Shown here: in pieces, positions 63,040-64,000 of the stretch | Layout: every line of letters begins with the position of its first letter | How positions within the stretch are numbered: position 1 is the stretch's first letter | Assembly: GCF_016735495.2 (NCBI RefSeq) | Contig: NZ_JAERQY020000001.1 | Coordinates: 1,240,001-1,304,000 of the forward strand | DNA: 64,000 nucleotides | Reading direction: 5' to 3' | DNA from: Lysobacter sp. MMG2 | GTDB lineage: Bacteria; Pseudomonadota; Gammaproteobacteria; Xanthomonadales; Xanthomonadaceae | The notes under the pieces: generated by a model | What the model saw: the letters and a program-made list of their open reading frames with translations, nothing else | Database searches by the model: none | What the model was told of the DNA's origin: nothing | Translations under genes and position numbers: made by a program

Positions 63040-63049
63040 GCTAGAATCG
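63040..63049 (+). promoter_or_regulatory. GCTAGAATCG promoter box, leaderless glcF
   Basis: The -10-like TAGAAT (63042-63047) ends 6 nt before the glcF ATG at 63054, so the transcript should begin at the start codon with no 5' leader or Shine-Dalgarno. The rplM promoter must lie in the same 171-nt region on the other strand. Confidence 0.5.
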
Positions 63050-63053
63050 CCGG

Positions 63054-64000
63054 ATGCCGCCCGCCACCCCGTCGCCCCGTCCCGCCGTGCCTGACCCGCT
63101 GGTGGCCCTGGCCGACCGTTGCGTGCAGTGCGGCCTGTGCCTGCCGGCCTGCCCCACGTATGGGGAGGCCCGGATCGAAGCCGAATCACCGCGCGGCCGC
63201 ATCGCCCTGGCGCGTGCGTGGGCGTTGGAGGCGGTGGAAGAGACCCCGGCCGGCGAGGCGCACCTGGACCACTGCCTGGGCTGCCGCAGCTGCGAGGCGG
63301 TTTGCCCGGCCGGCGTCCGCTACGGTGCCCTGCTCGTCGAAGCCCGTACCCGCCAGCGCAAGCGCCGCCCCGCGGGCCTGCGCCAGCACGCGATCGAGGC
63401 CCTGGCGGCCCGCCCGACCCTGCTGACCTTGATATTGCGCGTTTACGGCCTGCTGCACCCGCTCCTGCCCGCGGCCTGGCGCCCGCTTCCGGCGCCGCCA
63501 CCTCGCCCGTCCCGACAAGCCGCACCTGCCCCGTTCCCCGGCGACACCGCTCTCTTTGTCGGTTGCGCCGCCGACGCCTATGAATCCGAGGTGCGCGCGG
63601 CGGTGTCCCGCTGCCTTGCCCAGCTGGGGATACAGGTGAGCACGCCGGCCGGCCAGGGTTGCTGCGGCAGCCTGCACGCGCATGCCGGCAACGCGACCGG
63701 GGCCGCGGCGCTCCGCCAGCAGAACCTGCGCGCCTTCGCATCCGCCCGGACCGTCCTCACTTTCGCCAGCGGCTGCCATGAAGCCGTGGCCGAAGCGATG
63801 CCCGCTTCGACGCGCACCGTCGATGCGGTGGCGTTCCTCGCCGAGCAGCTCGCCGCACGCGCCGGCACCTGGCAATGGCGCACCGGCCGGGAGCGCATCG
63901 CCCTGCACCTGCCGTGCACCCAACGCAACGTCGTGCGTTCGGCGCCTTCGTTGCGCGCGCTGCTGTCCACGGTGCCGGAGCTGGAGGTGGTCGAACTCGA
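63054..64000 (+). CDS. glcF: Glycolate oxidase iron-sulfur subunit GlcF (3' end cut by window)
   Basis: The first 315 residues of an Fe-S protein of the GlcF family. Two 4Fe-4S motifs are present at the N-terminus ([13 protein letters not shown] and [14 protein letters not shown]), and the first CCG-type domain follows ([20 protein letters not shown]). With GlcD and GlcE it oxidises glycolate. Those genes are not in view, so a related (Fe-S)-binding oxidoreductase subunit is possible. It is divergent from rplM and runs off the right edge. The ATG at 63054 fits a -10 box placed for a leaderless message. Confidence 0.85.
   Translation, partial: MPPATPSPRPAVPDPLVALADRCVQCGLCLPACPTYGEARIEAESPRGRIALARAWALEAVEETPAGEAHLDHCLGCRSCEAVCPAGVRYGALLVEARTRQRKRRPAGLRQHAIEALAARPTLLTLILRVYGLLHPLLPAAWRPLPAPPPRPSRQAAPAPFPGDTALFVGCAADAYESEVRAAVSRCLAQLGIQVSTPAGQGCCGSLHAHAGNATGAAALRQQNLRAFASARTVLTFASGCHEAVAEAMPASTRTVDAVAFLAEQLAARAGTWQWRTGRERIALHLPCTQRNVVRSAPSLRALLSTVPELEVVEL

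Overview
The window looks like a chromosomal segment of a high-GC gammaproteobacterium of the Lysobacter/Xanthomonas group (Lysobacteraceae). This rests on several gene orders: xerD-dsbC; lptG-lptF divergent from pepA-holC-valS; pssA-holD-rimI; a STAS-fused mlaE; xanA/xanB; and, most telling, an LPS locus lying exactly between etfBA and metB, its known position in Xanthomonas. No transposase, integrase island, phage gene, CRISPR array or rRNA was seen.

Layout. Positions 1-4.4 kb hold the start of purL, dsbC, a 118-bp tandem repeat array, xerD and an RDD membrane protein. Positions 4.4-11.8 kb hold lptG/lptF and, divergently, pepA-holC-valS, with mirrored palindromic repeats on both sides of holC. 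Positions 11.9-16.6 kb hold an exported protein, the overlapping run pssA-holD-rimI (holD is inferred here from weak similarity), a DUF4124 protein and proS. Positions 16.8-22.9 kb hold an H-NS-like regulator with inverted repeats upstream, a ThrE-type exporter, an Mla-like lipid transport operon and alkB. Positions 22.9-31.4 kb hold ETF-QO, galE, a CoA transferase pair, an ATP-grasp enzyme, xanB and etfBA.

Positions 31.4-52.0 kb are the O-antigen locus, in two convergent halves. The left half (+ strand) is a tightly coupled operon: an ArnC-like GT2, a WecD-like acyltransferase, an acyl carrier protein, an SDR, an AMP-forming acyl ligase, LuxE-like and LuxC-like proteins, then xanA, a half-size EamA protein, a methyltransferase and wecE. 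The right half (- strand) has wzm/wzt, an FkbM methyltransferase with a coiled coil, a multidomain GT4 glycosyltransferase, gmd and rmd (GDP-D-rhamnose), and a large polytopic GT-C-like protein.

My reading is as follows. A D-rhamnose polymer is built in the cytoplasm and exported by Wzm/Wzt. In parallel, an acylated dTDP-4-amino-4,6-dideoxy sugar is made by WecE and the WecD-like enzyme, with its acyl group prepared on the dedicated ACP by the ligase, SDR and LuxE/LuxC. The sugar is moved to undecaprenyl phosphate by the ArnC-like GT2, flipped by the small EamA protein, and added in the periplasm by the GT-C protein. The individual families are seen in the sequence. The joined pathway is inference.

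Positions 52.0-64.0 kb return to core genes: metB and cbs (transsulfuration), a sulfotransferase-like protein, a 2OG-Fe(II) oxygenase, a DUF465 protein, a DUF4398 lipoprotein with an OmpA-like partner, pilU, maiA and a fumarylacetoacetase-family gene, tRNA-Gln(CTG), rpsI, rplM and the start of glcF. The window cuts purL at the left edge and glcF at the right edge.
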